Below, piece after piece: positions 9,963 through 22,900 of a DNA stretch of 64,000 bases (position 1 is the stretch's first letter; each line of letters opens with the position of its first letter). The stretch is from Lumbricus terrestris (taxonomy: Eukaryota; Annelida; Clitellata; Crassiclitellata; Lumbricidae). Below the pieces are notes generated by a model that ran no database searches, was not told where the DNA came from, and saw only the letters and a list, made by a program, of their open reading frames with translations. The stretch is from the NCBI GenBank assembly GCA_949752735.1, contig OX457037.1, forward strand, positions 1,427,001 through 1,491,000, read 5' to 3'. The position numbers were made by a program, and so were the translations under genes.

Positions 9963-10998
9963 CTTAAAAGAGAAAGAACACTTATTCTCAGAGACCAAAA
10001 TTCCTTTTAAAAAACAATTTCTTCTTCTTACTTTAGTCGCAAATCATCGCTTCATTATCTCGGGGTATTTTTCCTTGTGCTTACTGCCTACTGCAAAAAC
10101 CAAATTGCAATCAATTTAACAGAGATTGGCTCCTTCCACACAAAGTCTATTGTCAAATACCTGAAAACTAATTAAATTCGAAATTAGGTGACAATCAAAA
10201 GGAGCGGAAGAAGCATATCATTATTTTGGAAATTCAATTAATTAATTCATTCATTCGTTCCAAAAACTTATATAGCGCCCCTTGAAGAAGACTACTCAGA
10301 GGCGCTCCCAGTCGGGCCACAGCTAAAAAGATAGATCTTGAGCAACTTGTAGAAAGCCGGCAAATTATTCCGAGGTAGTAAGCGTAGTGCAAGCGGGAGT
10401 TCATTCCGTGTGGACGGGCCAACAACGGAGAAGGTTCGACGCTATCTGGCAGCAGAGCGGGGTCGAGGGACCAGCAGCTCCCCATTGGCCGAAGAGCGTA
10501 ATGCTCGACGGGAGGCCACGACAGAGACAGGGCGACAGAGATCGGATAAGCAGGAAGGATCACTACCAATTAAGGACCGCCAAATAAGTGCTGCTATCCT
10601 GTACGAGATGCGTTGCGACACTGGAAGCCAGTGCAGAACATCACGCATGTAGGCAGAAATCGGGGCAAATTTTGGGATATGACCATAAGCCGAGCAGCAG
10701 AGCACATGACCCAGTCAAGTGGCCCTTTTAAGCTAGATGTGCGAAATGCAAGAATTCAGCAGCAATTATCAATTCTGCTAGTTACAAAGGCGTAGACAAG
10801 GACAACATACGCATCATGAAATAAAGACCGCATGACAATACGCAACTGTTTGGGCTGGTAATAGCAGCTTTGCGTTACTAGGGTTGAAGAATTAATAACG
10901 ACTTAGTAATAAAGCAAAAAAATCAAGAATAAAACTTCAATGAAGTCGTTAATATTTAACGTTGAAATTAACTTTCCTTTAAATAGACACCAAATTAC
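9963..10998 (-). other. Intron PTS2-V1 (1,036 bp) linking modules 2 and 1
   Basis: Donor G|GTAATT at 10998, acceptor TTTTAAG at 9963. About half is a LINE 3' remnant. The remainder shows no candidate membrane-spanning, terminal or signal-peptide exon. Confidence 0.6.
10230..10765 (-). pseudogene. LINE reverse-transcriptase C-terminus remnant
   Basis: Minus-strand translation gives GHIPKFAPISAYMRDVLHWLPV, then (after one stop and a frame change) TFSVVGPSTRNELPLALRL and FYKLLKIYLF, the usual C-terminal end of CR1/jockey-type non-LTR reverse transcriptases. It is followed by GGCGCTATATAAG and an (AATG)n tail. The same 3' tail recurs at 24541, 28545, 29310 and 41400, so these are one LINE family. 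Confidence 0.8.
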
Positions 10999-13900
10999 CC
11001 GGAGTTGTTGCCATTGATATCTGGGATGTATATATAGTAGTTCCTGTTGACGGAGGAGTTGTAGTCGGTGGAAGAGTAGTTGCTGTTGATGGAGGAGTTG
11101 TAGTCGGTGGAAGAGTAGTTGCTGTTGATGGAGAAGTTGTGGTCGGTGAAAGAGTAGTTGCTGTTGATGGAGGAGTTGTAGTCGGTGGAAGGGTAGTTGC
11201 TGTTGATGGAGAAGTTGTGGTCGGTGAAAGAGTAGTTGCTGTTGACGGAGGAGTTGTAGTCGGTGAACGAGTAGTTGCTGTTGATGGAGGAGTTGTAGTC
11301 GGTGGAAGAGTAGTTGCTGTTGATGGAGGAGTTGTAGTGGGTGGAAGAGTAGTTGCTGTTGATGGAGGAGTTGTAGTCGTTGGAAGAGTAGTTGCTGTTG
11401 ATGGAGGAGTTGTAGTCGTTGGAAGTGTAGTTGCTGTTGATGGAGGAGTTGTAGTCGGTGGAAGAGTAGTTGCTGTTGATGGAGGAGTTGTAGTCGGTGG
11501 AAGAGTAGTTGCTGTTGATGGAGGAGTTGTAGTCGGTGGAAGTGTAGTTGCTGTTGATGGAGGAGTTGTAGTCGGTGGAAGAGTAGTTGCTGTTGATGGA
11601 GGAGTTGTAGTCGGTGGAAGAGTAGTTGCTGTTGATGGAGGAGTTGTAGTCGGTGGAAGAGTAGTTGCTGTTGATGGAGGAGTTGCAGTCGGTGGAAGAG
11701 TAGTTGCTGTTGATGGAGGAGTTGTAGTCGGTGGAAGAGTAGTTGCTGTTGATGGAGGAGTTGTAGTCGGTGGAAGAGTAGTTGCCGTTGATGGAGGAGT
11801 TGTAGTCGTTGGAAGTGTAGTTGCTGTTGATGGAGGAGTTGTAGTCGTTGGAAGAGTAGTTGCTGTTGATGGAGGAGTTGTAGTCGGTGGAAGAGTAGTT
11901 GCTGTTGATGGAGGAGTTGTAGTCGGTGGAAGTGTAGTTGCTGTTGATGGAGGAGTTGTAGTCGGTGGAAGAATAGTTGCTGTTGATGGAGGAGTTGTAG
12001 TCGTTGGAGGTGTAGTTGCTGTTGATGGAGGAGTTGTAGTCGGTGGAAGAGTAGTTGCTGTTGACGGAGGAGTTGCAGTCGGTGAAAGAGTAGTTGCTGT
12101 TGATGGAGGAGTTGTAGTCGGTGGAAGAGTAGTTGCTGTTGATGGAGGAGTTGTAGTCGGTGGAAGAGTCGTTGCTGTTGATGGAGGAGTTGTAGTCGTT
12201 GGAAGTGTAGTTGCTGTTGATGGAGGAGTTGTAGTCGGTGGAAGAGTAGTTGCTGTTGATGGAGGAGTTGTAGTCGGTGGAAGAGTAGTTGCTGTTGATG
12301 GAGAAGTTGTAGTCGGTGGAAGAGTAGTTGCTGTTGATGGAGGAGTTGTAGTCGGTGGAAGAGTAGTTGCTGTTGATGGAGGAGTTGTAGTCGGTGGAAG
12401 AGTAGTTGCTGTTGATGGAAGAGTTGTAGTCGTTGGAAGTGTAGTTGCTGTTGATGGAGGAGTTGTAGTCGGTGGAAGAGTAGTTGCTGTTGACGGAGGA
12501 GTTGTAGTCGGTGAAAGAGTAGTTGCTGTTGATGGAGGAGTTGTAGTCGGTGGAAGAGTAGTTGCTGTTGACGGAGGAGTTGTAGTGGGTGGAAGAGTAG
12601 TGGCTGTTGATTGAGGAGTTGTAGTCGGTGGAAGAGTAGTTGCTGTTGATGGAGGAGTTGTAGTCGGTGGAAGAGTAGTTGCTGTTGATGGAGGAGTTGT
12701 TGTCGGTGGAAGAGTAGTTGCTGTTGATGGAGGAGTTGTAGTCGGTGGAAGAGTAGTTGCTGTTGATGGAGGAGTTGAAGTTGGTGGAAATGTAGTTGCT
12801 GTTGATGGAGGAGTTGTAGTCGGTGGAAGAGTAGTTGCTGTTGATAGAGGAGTTGTAGTCGGTGGAAGGGTAGTTCCTGTTGACGGAGGAGTTGTAGTCG
12901 GTGGCGAAGTGGTTTCTGTTGATGGAGGAGTTGAGGTCGGTGGAAGTGTAGTTGCTGTTAATGGAGGAGTTGTAGTCGGTGGAAGTGTAGTTGCTGTTGA
13001 TGGAGGTGTTGTAGTCGTTGGAAGTGTAGTTGCTGTTGATGGAGGAATTGTAGTCGTTGGAACAGTAGTTGCTGTTGATGGAGGAGTTGCAGTCGGTGGA
13101 AGAGTAGTTGCAGTTGATGGATGAGTTGTAGTCGGTGGAAGAGTAGTTGCTGTTGATGGAGGAGTTGTAGTCGGTGGAAGAGTAGTTGCTGTTGATGGAG
13201 GAGTTGTAGTCGGTGGAAGAGTAGTTGCTGTTGATGGAGGAGTTGTTGTCGGTGGAAGAGTAGTTGCTGTTGATGGAGGAGTTGTAGTCGGTGGAAGTGT
13301 AGTTGCTGTTGATGGAGGAGTTGTAGTCGGTGGAAGAGTAGTTGCTGTTGATGGAGGAGTTGTAGTCGGTGGAAGAGTAGTTGCTGTTGATGGAGGAGTT
13401 GTAGTCGGTGGAAGAGTAGTTGCTGTTGATGGAGGAGTTGTAGTCGGTGGAAGAGTAGTTGCTGTTGATGGAGGAGTTGTAGTCGTTGGAAGTGTAGTTG
13501 CTGTTGATGGAGGAGTTGTAGTCGGTGGAAGAGTAGTTGCTGTTGACGGAGGAGTTGTAGTCGGTGAAAGAGTAGTTGCTGTTGATGGAGGAGTTGTAGT
13601 CGGTGGAAGAGTAGTGGCTGTTGACGGAGGAGTTGTGGTCGGAGGAAGAGTACTTGCTGTTGATGGAGGAGTTGTAGTCGGTGGAAGAGTAGTTGCTGTT
13701 GATGGAGGAGTTGTAGTCGGTGGAAGAGTAGTTGCTGTTGATGGAGGAGTTGTGGTCGGTGGAAGAGTAGTTGCTGTTGATGGAGGAGTTGTAGTCGGTG
13801 GAAGAGTAGTTGCTGTTGATGGAGGAGTTGTAGTCGGTGGAAGTGTAGTTGCTGTTGATGGAGGAGTTGTAGTCGGTGGAAGAGTAGTTGCTGTTGATGG

Positions 13901-16900
13901 AGGAGTTGTAGTCGGTGGAAGGGTAGTTCCTGTTGACGGAGGAGTTGTAGTCGGTGGCGAAGTGGTTTCTGTTGATGGAGGAGTTGAGGTCGGTGGAAGT
14001 GTAGTTGCTGTTAATGGAGGAGTTGTAGTCGTTAGAAGTGTAGTTGCTGCTGATGGAGGAGTTGTAGTCGTTGGAAGTGTAGTTGCTGTTGATGGAGGAG
14101 TTGTAGTCGTTGGAACAGTAGTTGCTGTTGATGGAGGAGTTGTAGTCGGTGGAAGAGTAGTTGCAGTTGATGGAGGAGTTGTAGTCGGTGGAAGAGTAGT
14201 TGCCGTTGATGGAGGAGTTGTAGTCGGTGGAAGAGTAGTTGCTGTTGATGGAGGAGTTGTAGTCGGTGGAAGAGTAGTTGCTGTTGATGGAGGAGTTGTT
14301 GTCGGTGGAAGAGTAGTTGCTGTTGATGGAGGAGTTGTAGTCGGTGGAAGTGTAGTTGCTGTTGATGGAGGAGTTGTAGTCGGTGGAAGAGTAGTTGCTG
14401 TTGATGGAGGAGTTGTAGTCGGTGGAAGAGTAGTTGCTGTTGATGGAGGAGTTGTAGTCGGTGGAAGAGTAGTTGCTGTCGATGGAGGAGTTGTTGTCGG
14501 TGGAAGAGTAGTTGCTGTTGATGGAGGAGTTGTAGTCGGTGGAAGAGTAGTTGCTGTGGATGGAGAAGTTGTAGTCGGTGGAAGAGTAGTTGCTGTTGAC
14601 GGAGGAGTTGTAGTCGGTGAAAGAGTAGTTGCTGTTGATGGAGGAGTTGTGGTCGGTGGAAGAGTAGTTGCTGTTGATGGAGGAGTTGTAGTCGGTGGAA
14701 GAGTAGTTGCTGTTGACGGAGGAGTTGTTGTCGGTGGAAGAGTAGTTGCTGTTGATGGAGGAGTTGTAGTCGGTGGAAGAGTAGTTGCTGTTGACGAAAA
14801 AGTTGTAGTCGGTGGAAGAGTAGTTGCTGTTGATGGAGGAGTTGTAGTCGGTGGAAGAGTAGTTGCTGTTGATGGAAAAGTTGTAGTCGGTGGAAGAGTA
14901 GTTGCTGTTGATGGAGGAGTTGTAGTCGGTGGAAGTGTAGTTCCTGTTGATGGAGGAGTTGTGGTCGGTGGAAGAGTGGTTGCTGTTGATGGAGGAGTTG
15001 TTGTCGGTGGAAGAGTTGTTGCTGTTGATGGAGGAGTTGTAGTCGGTGGAAGTGTAGTTGCTGTTGATGGAGGAGTTGTAGTCGGTGGAAGAGTAGTTGC
15101 TGTTGATGGAGGAGTTGTAGTCGGTGGAAGAGTAGTTGCTGTTGATGGAGGAGTTGTAGTCGGTGGAAGAGTAGTTGCTGTTGATGGAGGAGTTGTAGTC
15201 GGTGGAAGAGTAGTTGCTGTTGATGGAGGAGTTGTAGTCGTTGGAAGTGTAGTTGCTGTTGATGGAGGAGTTGTAGTCGGTGGAAGTGTAGTTGCTGTTG
15301 ATGGATAAGATGTAGTCGGTGGAAGAGTAGTTGCTGTTGACGGAGGAGTTGTAGTCGGTGGAAGAGTAGTTGCTGTTGACGGAGGAGTTGTAGTCGGTGA
15401 AAGAGTAGTTGCTGTTGATGGAGGATTTGTGGTCGGTGGAAGAGTAGTTGCTGTTGATGGAGGAGTTGTAGTCGGTGGAAGAGTAGTTGCTGTTGACGGA
15501 GGAGTTGTAGTCGGTGGAAGAGTAGTTGCTGTTGACGGAGGAGTTGTAGTCGGTGGAAGAGTAGTTGCTGTTGACGGAGGAGTTGTGGTCGGTGGAAGAG
15601 TAGTTGCTGTTGATGGAGGAGTTGTAGTCGGTGGAAGAGTAGTTGCTGTTGATGGAGGAGTTGTAGTCGGTGGAAGAGTAATAGCTGTTGATGGAGGAGT
15701 TGTTGTCGGTGGAAGTGTAGTTGCTGTTGATGGAGGAGTTGTAGTCGGTGGAAGAGTAGTTGCTGTTGACGGAGGAGTTGTAGTCGTTGGAAGTGTAGTT
15801 GCTGTTGATGGAGGAGTTGTAGTCGGTTGAAGAGTAGTTGCTGTTGATGGAGGAGTTGTAGTCGGTGGAAGAGTAGTTGCTGTTGATGGAGGAGTTGTAG
15901 TCGGTGGAAGAGTAGTTGCTGTTGATGGAGGAGTTGTAGTCGGTGGAAGAGTAGTGGCTGTTGATGGAGGAGTTGTAGTCGTTCGAAGTGTAGTTGCTGT
16001 TGATGGAGGAGTTGTAGTCGGTGGAAGAGTAGTTGCTGTTGATGGAGGAGTTGTAGTCGGTGGAAGAGTAGTGGCTGTTGATGGAGGAGTTGTAGTCGTT
16101 GGAAGTGTAGTTGCTGTTGATGGAGGAGTTGTAGTCGGTGGAAGAGTAGTTGCTGTTGATGGAGGAGTTGTGGTCGGTGGAACAGTAGTTGCTGTTGATG
16201 GAGGAGTTGTAGTCGGTGGAAGGGTAGTGGCTGTTGATGGAGGAGTTGTAGTAGGTGGAAGAGTAGTAGCTGTTGATGGAGGAGTTGTAGTAGGTGGAAG
16301 AGTAGTTGCTGTTGATGGAGGAGTTGTACTGGGTGGAAGAGTAGTTGCTGTTGATGGAGGAGTTGTAGTCGGTGGAAGAGTAGTGGCTGTTGATGGAGGA
16401 GTTGTAGTCGTTCGAAGTGTAGTTGCTGTTGATGGAGGAGTTGTAGTCGGTGGAAGAGTAGTTGCTGTTGATGGAGGAGTTGTAGTCGGTGGAAGAGTAG
16501 TGGCTGTTGATGGAGGAGTTGTAGTCGTTGGAAGTGTAGTTGCTGTTGATGGAGGAGTTGTAGTCGGTGGAAGAGTAGTTGCTGTTGATGGAGGAGTTGT
16601 GGTCGGTGGAACAGTAGTTGCTATTGATGGAGGAGTTGTAGTCGGTGGAAGGGTAGTGGCTGTTGATGGAGGAGTTGTAGTAGGTGGAAGAGTAGTAGCT
16701 GTTGATGGAGGAGTTGTAGTAGGTGGAAGAGTAGTTGCTGTTGATGGAGGAGTTGTAGTCGGTGGAAGAGTAGTTGCTGTTGATGGAGGAGTTGTACTGG
16801 GTGGAAGAGTAGTTGCTGTTGATGGCGGAGTTGTAGTCGGTGGAAGAGTAGTTGCTGTTGACGGAGGAGTTGTAGTCGGTGGAAGAGTAGTTGCTGTTGA

Positions 16901-19900
16901 TGGAGTAGTTGTAGTCGGTGGAAGAGTAGTTGCTGTTGATGGAGGAGTTGTAGTCGGTGGAAGAGTAGTAGCTGTTGATGGAGGAGTTGTAGTCGGTGAA
17001 AGAGTAGTTGCTGTTGATGGAGGAGTTGTAGTCGGTGGAAGAGTAGTTCCTGTTGACGGAGGAGTTGTGGTCGGAGGAAGAGTAGTTGCTGTTGATGGAT
17101 GAGTTGTAGTCGGTGGAAGAGTAGTGGCTGTTGATGGAGGAGTTGTAGTTGTTGGAAGTGTAGTTGCTGTTGATGGAGGAGTTGTAGTTGGTGGAAGAGT
17201 AGTTGCTGTTGATGGAGGAGTTGTAGTCGGTGGAAGAGTAGTGGCTGTTGATGGAGGAGTTGTAGTCGTTGGAAGTGTAGTTGCTGTTGATGGAGGAGTT
17301 GTAGTCGGTGGAAGAGTAGTTGCTGTTGACGGAGGAGTTGTAGTCGTTGGAAGTGTAGTTGCTGTTGATGGAGGAGTTGTGGTCGGTGGAAGAGTAGTTG
17401 CTGTTGACGGAGGAGTTGTAGTGGGTGGAAGAGTAGTGGCTGTTGATTGAGGAGTTGTAGTCGGTGGAAGAGTAGTTGCTGTTGATGGAGGAGTTGTAGT
17501 CGGTGAAAGAGTAGTTGCTGTTGATGGAGGAGTTGTAGTCGGTGGAAGAGTAGTTCCTGTTGACGGAAGAGTTGTGGTCGGAGGAAGAGTAGTTGCTGTT
17601 GATGGAGGAGTTGTAGTCGGTGGAAGAGTTGTGGCTGTTGATGGAGGAGTTGTAGTCGGTGGAAGAGTAGTTCCTGTTGACGGAGGAGTTGTGGTCGGAG
17701 GAAGAGTAGTTGCTGTTGACGGAGGAGTTGTAGTCGGTGGAAGAGTAGTGGCTGTTGATGGAGGAGTTGTAGTCGGTGGAAGAGTAGTAGCTGTTGATGG
17801 AGGAGTTGTAGTCGGTGGAAGAGTAGTTGCTGTTGACGGAGGAGTTGTAGTCGGTGGAAGAGAAGTTCCTGTTGACGGAGGAGTTGTAGTCGGTGGAAGA
17901 GTAGTTGCTGTTGACGGAGGAGTTGTAGTCGGTGAAAGAGTATTTGCTGTTGATGGAGGAGTTGTAGTCGGTGGAAGAGTAGTTCCTGTTGACGGAGGAG
18001 TTGTGGTCGGAGGAAGAGTAGTTGCTGTTGATGGATGAGTTGTAGTCGGTGGAAGAGTAGTGGCTGTTGATGGAGGAGTTGTAGTTGTTGGAAGTGTAGT
18101 TGCTGTTGATGGAGGAGTTGTAGTTGGTGGAAGAGTAGTTGCTGTTGATGGAGGAGTTGTAGTCGGTGGAAGAGTAGTGGCTGTTGGTGGAGGAGTTGTA
18201 GTCGTTGGAAGTGTAGTTGCTGTTGATGGAGGAGTTGTAGTCGGTGGAAGAGTAGTTGCTGTTGACGGAGGAGTTGTAGTCGTTGGAAGTGTAGTTGCTG
18301 TTGATGGAGGAGTTGTGGTCGGTGGAAGAGTAGTGGCTGTTGATGGAGGAGTTGTAGTCGGTGGAAGAGTAGTTCCTGTTGACGGAGGAGTTGTGGTCGG
18401 TGGAAGAGTAGTTGCTGTTGATGGAGGAGTTGTAGTCGGTGAAAGAGTAGTTGCTGTTGATGGAGGAGTTGTAGTCGGTGAAAGAGTAGTTCCTGTTGAC
18501 GGAGGAGTTGTGGTCGGAGGAAGAGTAGTTGCTGTTGATGGAGGAGTTGTAGTCGGTGGAAGAGTAGTGGCTGTTGATGGAGGAGTTGTAGTCGGTGGAA
18601 GAGTAGTTCCTGTTGACGGAGGAGTTGTGGTCGGAGGAAGAGTAGTTGCTGTTGACGGAGGAGTTGTAGTCGGTGGAAGAGTACTTCCTGTTGACGGAGG
18701 AGTTGTGGTCGGAGGAAGAGTAGTTGCTGTTGATGGATGAGTTGTAGTCGGTGGAAGAGTAGTGGCTGTTGATGGAGGAGTTATAGTAGGTGGAAGAGTA
18801 GTTGCTGTTGATGGAGGAGTTGTAGTCGGTGGAAGAGTAGTTGCTGTTGATGGAGGAGTTGTACTGGGTGGAAGAGTAGTTGCTGTTGATGGAGGAGTTG
18901 TAGTCGGTGGAAGAGTAGTTGCTGTTGACGGAGGAGTTGTAGTCGGTGGAAGAGTAGTTGCTGTTGATGGAGTAGTTGTAGTCGGTGGAAGAGTAGTTGC
19001 TGTTGATGGAGGAGTTGTAGTCGGTGGAAGAGTAGTAGCTGTTGATGGAGGAGTTGTAGTCGGTGAAAGAGTAGTTGCTGTTGATGGAGGAGTTGTGGTC
19101 GGAGGAAGAGTAGTTGCTGTTGATGGATGAGTTGTAGTCGGTGGAAGAGTAGTAGCTGTTGATGGAGGAGTTGTAGTAGGTGGAAGAGTAGTTGCTGTTG
19201 ATGGAGGAGTTGTAGTCGGCGGAAGAGTAGTTGCTGTTGATGGAGGAGTTGTACTGGGTGGAAGAGTAGTTGCTGTTGATGGAGGAGTTGTAGTCGGTGG
19301 AAGAGTAGTTGCTGTTGACGGAGGAGTTGTAGTCGGTGGAAGAGTAGTTGCTGTTGATGGAGTAGTTGTAGTCGGTGGAAGAGTAGTTGCTGTTGATGGA
19401 GGAGTTGTAGTCGGTGGAAGAGTAGTAGCTGTTGATGGAGGAGTTGTAGTCGGTGAAAGAGTAGTTGCTGTTGATGGAGGAGTTGTAGTCGGTGGAAGAG
19501 TAGTTCCTGTTGACGGAGGAGTTGTAGTCGGAGGAAGAGTAGTTGCTGTTGATGGATGAGTTGTAGTCGGTGGAAGAGTACTGGCTGTTGATGGAGGAGT
19601 TGTAGTTGTTGGAAGTGTAGTTGCTGTTGATGGAGGAGTTGTAGTTGGTGGAAGAGTAGTTGCTGTTGATGGAGGAGTTGTAGTCGGTAGAAGAGTAGTG
19701 GCTGTTGATGGAGGAGTTGTAGTCGTTGGAAGTGTAGTTGCTGTTGATGGAGGAGTTGTAGTCGGTGGAAGAGTAGTTGCTGTTGACGGAGGAGTTGTAG
19801 TCGTTGGAAGTGTAGTTGCTGTTGATGGAGGAGTTGTGGTTGGTGGAAGAGTAGTTGCTGTTGACGGAGGAGTTGTAGTGGGTGGAAGAGTAGTGGCTGT

Positions 19901-22900
19901 TGATTGAGGAGTTGTAGTCGGTGGAAGAGTAGTTGCTGTTGATGGAGGAGTTGTAGTCGGTGAAAGAGTAGTTGCTGTTGATGGAGGAGTTGTAGTCGGT
20001 GGAAGAGTAGTTCCTGTTGACGGAGGAGTTGTGGTCGGAGGAAGAGTAGTTGCTGTTGATGGAGGAGTTGTAGTCGGTGGAAGAGTAGTGGCTGTTGATG
20101 GAGGAGTTGTAGTCGGTGGAAGAGTAGTTCCTGTTGACGGAGGAGTTGTGGTCGGAGGAAGAGTAGTTGCTGTTGTCGGAGGAGTTGTAGTCGGTGGAAG
20201 AGTAGTGGCTGTTGATGGAGGAGTTGTAGTCGGTGGAAGAGTAGTAGCTGTTGATGGAGGAGTTGTAGTCGGTGGAAGAGTAGTTGCTGTTGACGGAGGA
20301 GTTGTAGTCGGTGGAAGAGAAGTTCCTGTTGACGGAGGAGTTGTAGTCGGTGGAAGAGTAGTTGCTGTTGATGGAGGAGTTGTAGTCGGTGGAAGAGTAG
20401 TGGCTGTTGATGGAGGAGTTGTAGTCGGTGGAAGAGTAGTTCCTGTTGACGGAGGAGTTGTGGTCGGAGGAAGAGTAGTTGCTGTTGTCGGAGGAGTTGT
20501 AGTCGGTGGAAGAGTAGTGGCTGTTGATGGAGGAGTTGTAGTCGGTGGAAGAGTAGTAGCTGTTGATGGAGGAGTTGTAGTCGGTGGAAGAGTAGTTGCT
20601 GTTGACGGAGGAGTTGTAGTCGTTGGAAGTGTAGTTGCTGTTGATGGAGGAGTTGTGGTCGGTGGAAGAGTAGTTGCTGTTGACGGAGGAGTTGTAGTGG
20701 GTGGAAGAGTAGTGGCTGTTGATTGAGGAGTTGTAGTCGGTGGAAGAGTAGTTGCTGTTGATGGAGGAGTTGTAGTCGGTGAAAGAGTAGTTGCTGTTGA
20801 TGGAGGAGTTGTAGTCGGTGGAAGAGTAGTTCCTGTTGACGGAGGAGTTGTGGTCGGAGGAAGAGTAGTTGCTGTTGATGGAGGAGTTGTAGTCGGTGGA
20901 AGAGTAGTGGCTGTTGATGGAGGAGTTGTAGTCGGTGGAAGAGTAGTTCCTGTTGACGGAGGAGTTGTGGTCGGAGGAAGAGTAGTTGCTGTTGACGGAG
21001 GAGTTGTAGTCGGTGGAAGAGTAGTTGCTGTTGATGGAGGAGTTGTAGTCGGTGGAAGAGTAGTAGCTGTTGATGGAGGAGTTGTAGTCGGTGGAAGAGT
21101 AGTTGCTGTTGACGGAGGAGTTGTAGTCGGTGAAAGAGTAGTTGCTGTTGATGGAGGAGTTGTGGTCGGTGGAAGAGTAGTTGCTGTTGATGGAGGAGTT
21201 GTAGTCGGTGGAAGAGTAGTTGCTGTTGATGGAGGAGTTGTAGTCGGAGTAAGAGTAGTTGCTGTTGATGGAGGAGTTGTAGTCGGTGGAAGAGTAGTGG
21301 CTGTTGATGGAGGAGTTGTAGTCGGAGGAAGAGTAGTAGCTGTTGATGGAGGAGTTGTAGTCGGTGGAAGAGTAGTTGCTGTTGACGGAGGAGTTGTAGT
21401 CGGTGGAAGAGTCGTTGCTGTTGACGGAGGAGTTGTAGTCGGTGGAAGAGTAGTTCCTGTTGACGGAGGAGTTGTAGTCGGTGGAAGAGTAGTTGCTGTT
21501 GACGGAGGAGTTGTAGTCGGTGGAAGAGTAGTTGCTGTTGACGGAGGAGTTGTAGTCGGTGGAAGAGTAGTTGCTGTTGACGGATTAGTTGTAGTCGGTG
21601 GAAGAGTAGTTGCTGTTGATGGAGGAGTTGTAGTCGGTGGAAGAGTAGTTGCTGTTGACGGAGGAGTTGTAGTCGGTGGAAGAGTAGTTGCTGTTGACGG
21701 AGGAGTTGTAGTCGGTGGAAGAGTAGTAGCTGTTGATGGAGGAGTTGTAGTCGGTGGAAGGGTAGTTGCTGTTGACGGAGGAGTTGTAGTCGTTGGAAGT
21801 GTAGTTGATGTTGATGGAGGAGTTGTAGTCGGTGGAAGAGTAGTTGCTGTTGACGGAGGAGTTGTAGTGGGTGGAAGAGTAGTGGCTGTTGATTGAGGAG
21901 TTGTAGTCGGTGGAAGAGTAGTGGCTGTTGACGGAGGAGTTGTGGTCGGAGGAAGAGTAGTTGCTGTTGATGGAGGAGTTGTGGTCGGTGGAAGAGTAGT
22001 TCCTGTTGACGGAAGAGTTGTGGTCGGAGGAGGAGTAGTTGCTGTTGATGGAGGAGTTGTAGTCGTTGAAAGTGTAGTTGCTGTTGATGGAGGAGTTGTG
22101 GTCGGTGGAACAGTAGTTGCTGTTGATGGAGGAGTTGTAGTCGGTGGAAGAGTAGTGGCTGTTGATGGAGGAGTTGTAGTCGGTGAAAGAGTAGTTGCTG
22201 TTGATGGAGGAGTTGTAGTCGGTGGAAGAGTAGTTCCTGTTGACGGAGGAGTTGTAGTGGGTGGAAGAGTAGTAGCTGTTGATGGAGGAGTTGTAGTCGG
22301 TGGAAGAGTAGTTGCTGTTGATGGAGGAGTTGTAGTCGGTGGAAGAGTAGTTGCTGTTGATGGAGGAGTTGTAGTCGGTGGAAGAGTAGTTGCTGTTGAT
22401 GGAGGAGTTGTAGTCGGTGGAAGAGTAGTGGCTGTTGATGGAGGAGTTGTAGTCGGTGGAAGAGTAGTAGCTGTTGATTGAGGAGTTGTAGTCGGTGAAA
22501 GAGTAGTTGCTGTTGATGGAGGAGTTGTAGTCGGTGGAAGAGTAGTTGCTGTTGATGGAGGAGTTGTAGTCGGTGGAAGAGTAGTAGCTGTTGATGGAGG
22601 AGTTGTAGTCGGTGAAAGAGTAGTTGCTGTTGATGGAGGAGTTGTAGTCGGTGGAAGAGTAGTTGCTGTTGATGGAGGAGTTGTAGTCGGTGGAAGAGTA
22701 GTAGCTGTTGATGGAGGAGTTGTAGTCGGTGAAAGAGTAGTAGCTGTTGATGGAGGAGTTGTAGTCGGTGGAAGAGTAGTTGCTGTTGATGGAGGAGTTG
22801 TAGTCGGAGAAAGAGTAGTTGCTGTTGATGGAGGAGTTGTAGTCGGTGGAAGAGTAGTTGCTGTTGACGGAGGAGTTGTAGTGGGTGGAAGAGTAGTGGC

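Noticed and set aside
11139..22481. Long plus-strand VVAVDGGVVVGGR open frames and the minus-strand LLFHRLQLLHQQ frame (18781-23238)
   Set aside because: They are shadows of the 39-nt repeat, whose period is a multiple of three and has few stop trinucleotides. They lack plausible splice sites and a start context, while the Thr/Pro frame has phase-1 boundaries and Ig neighbours.
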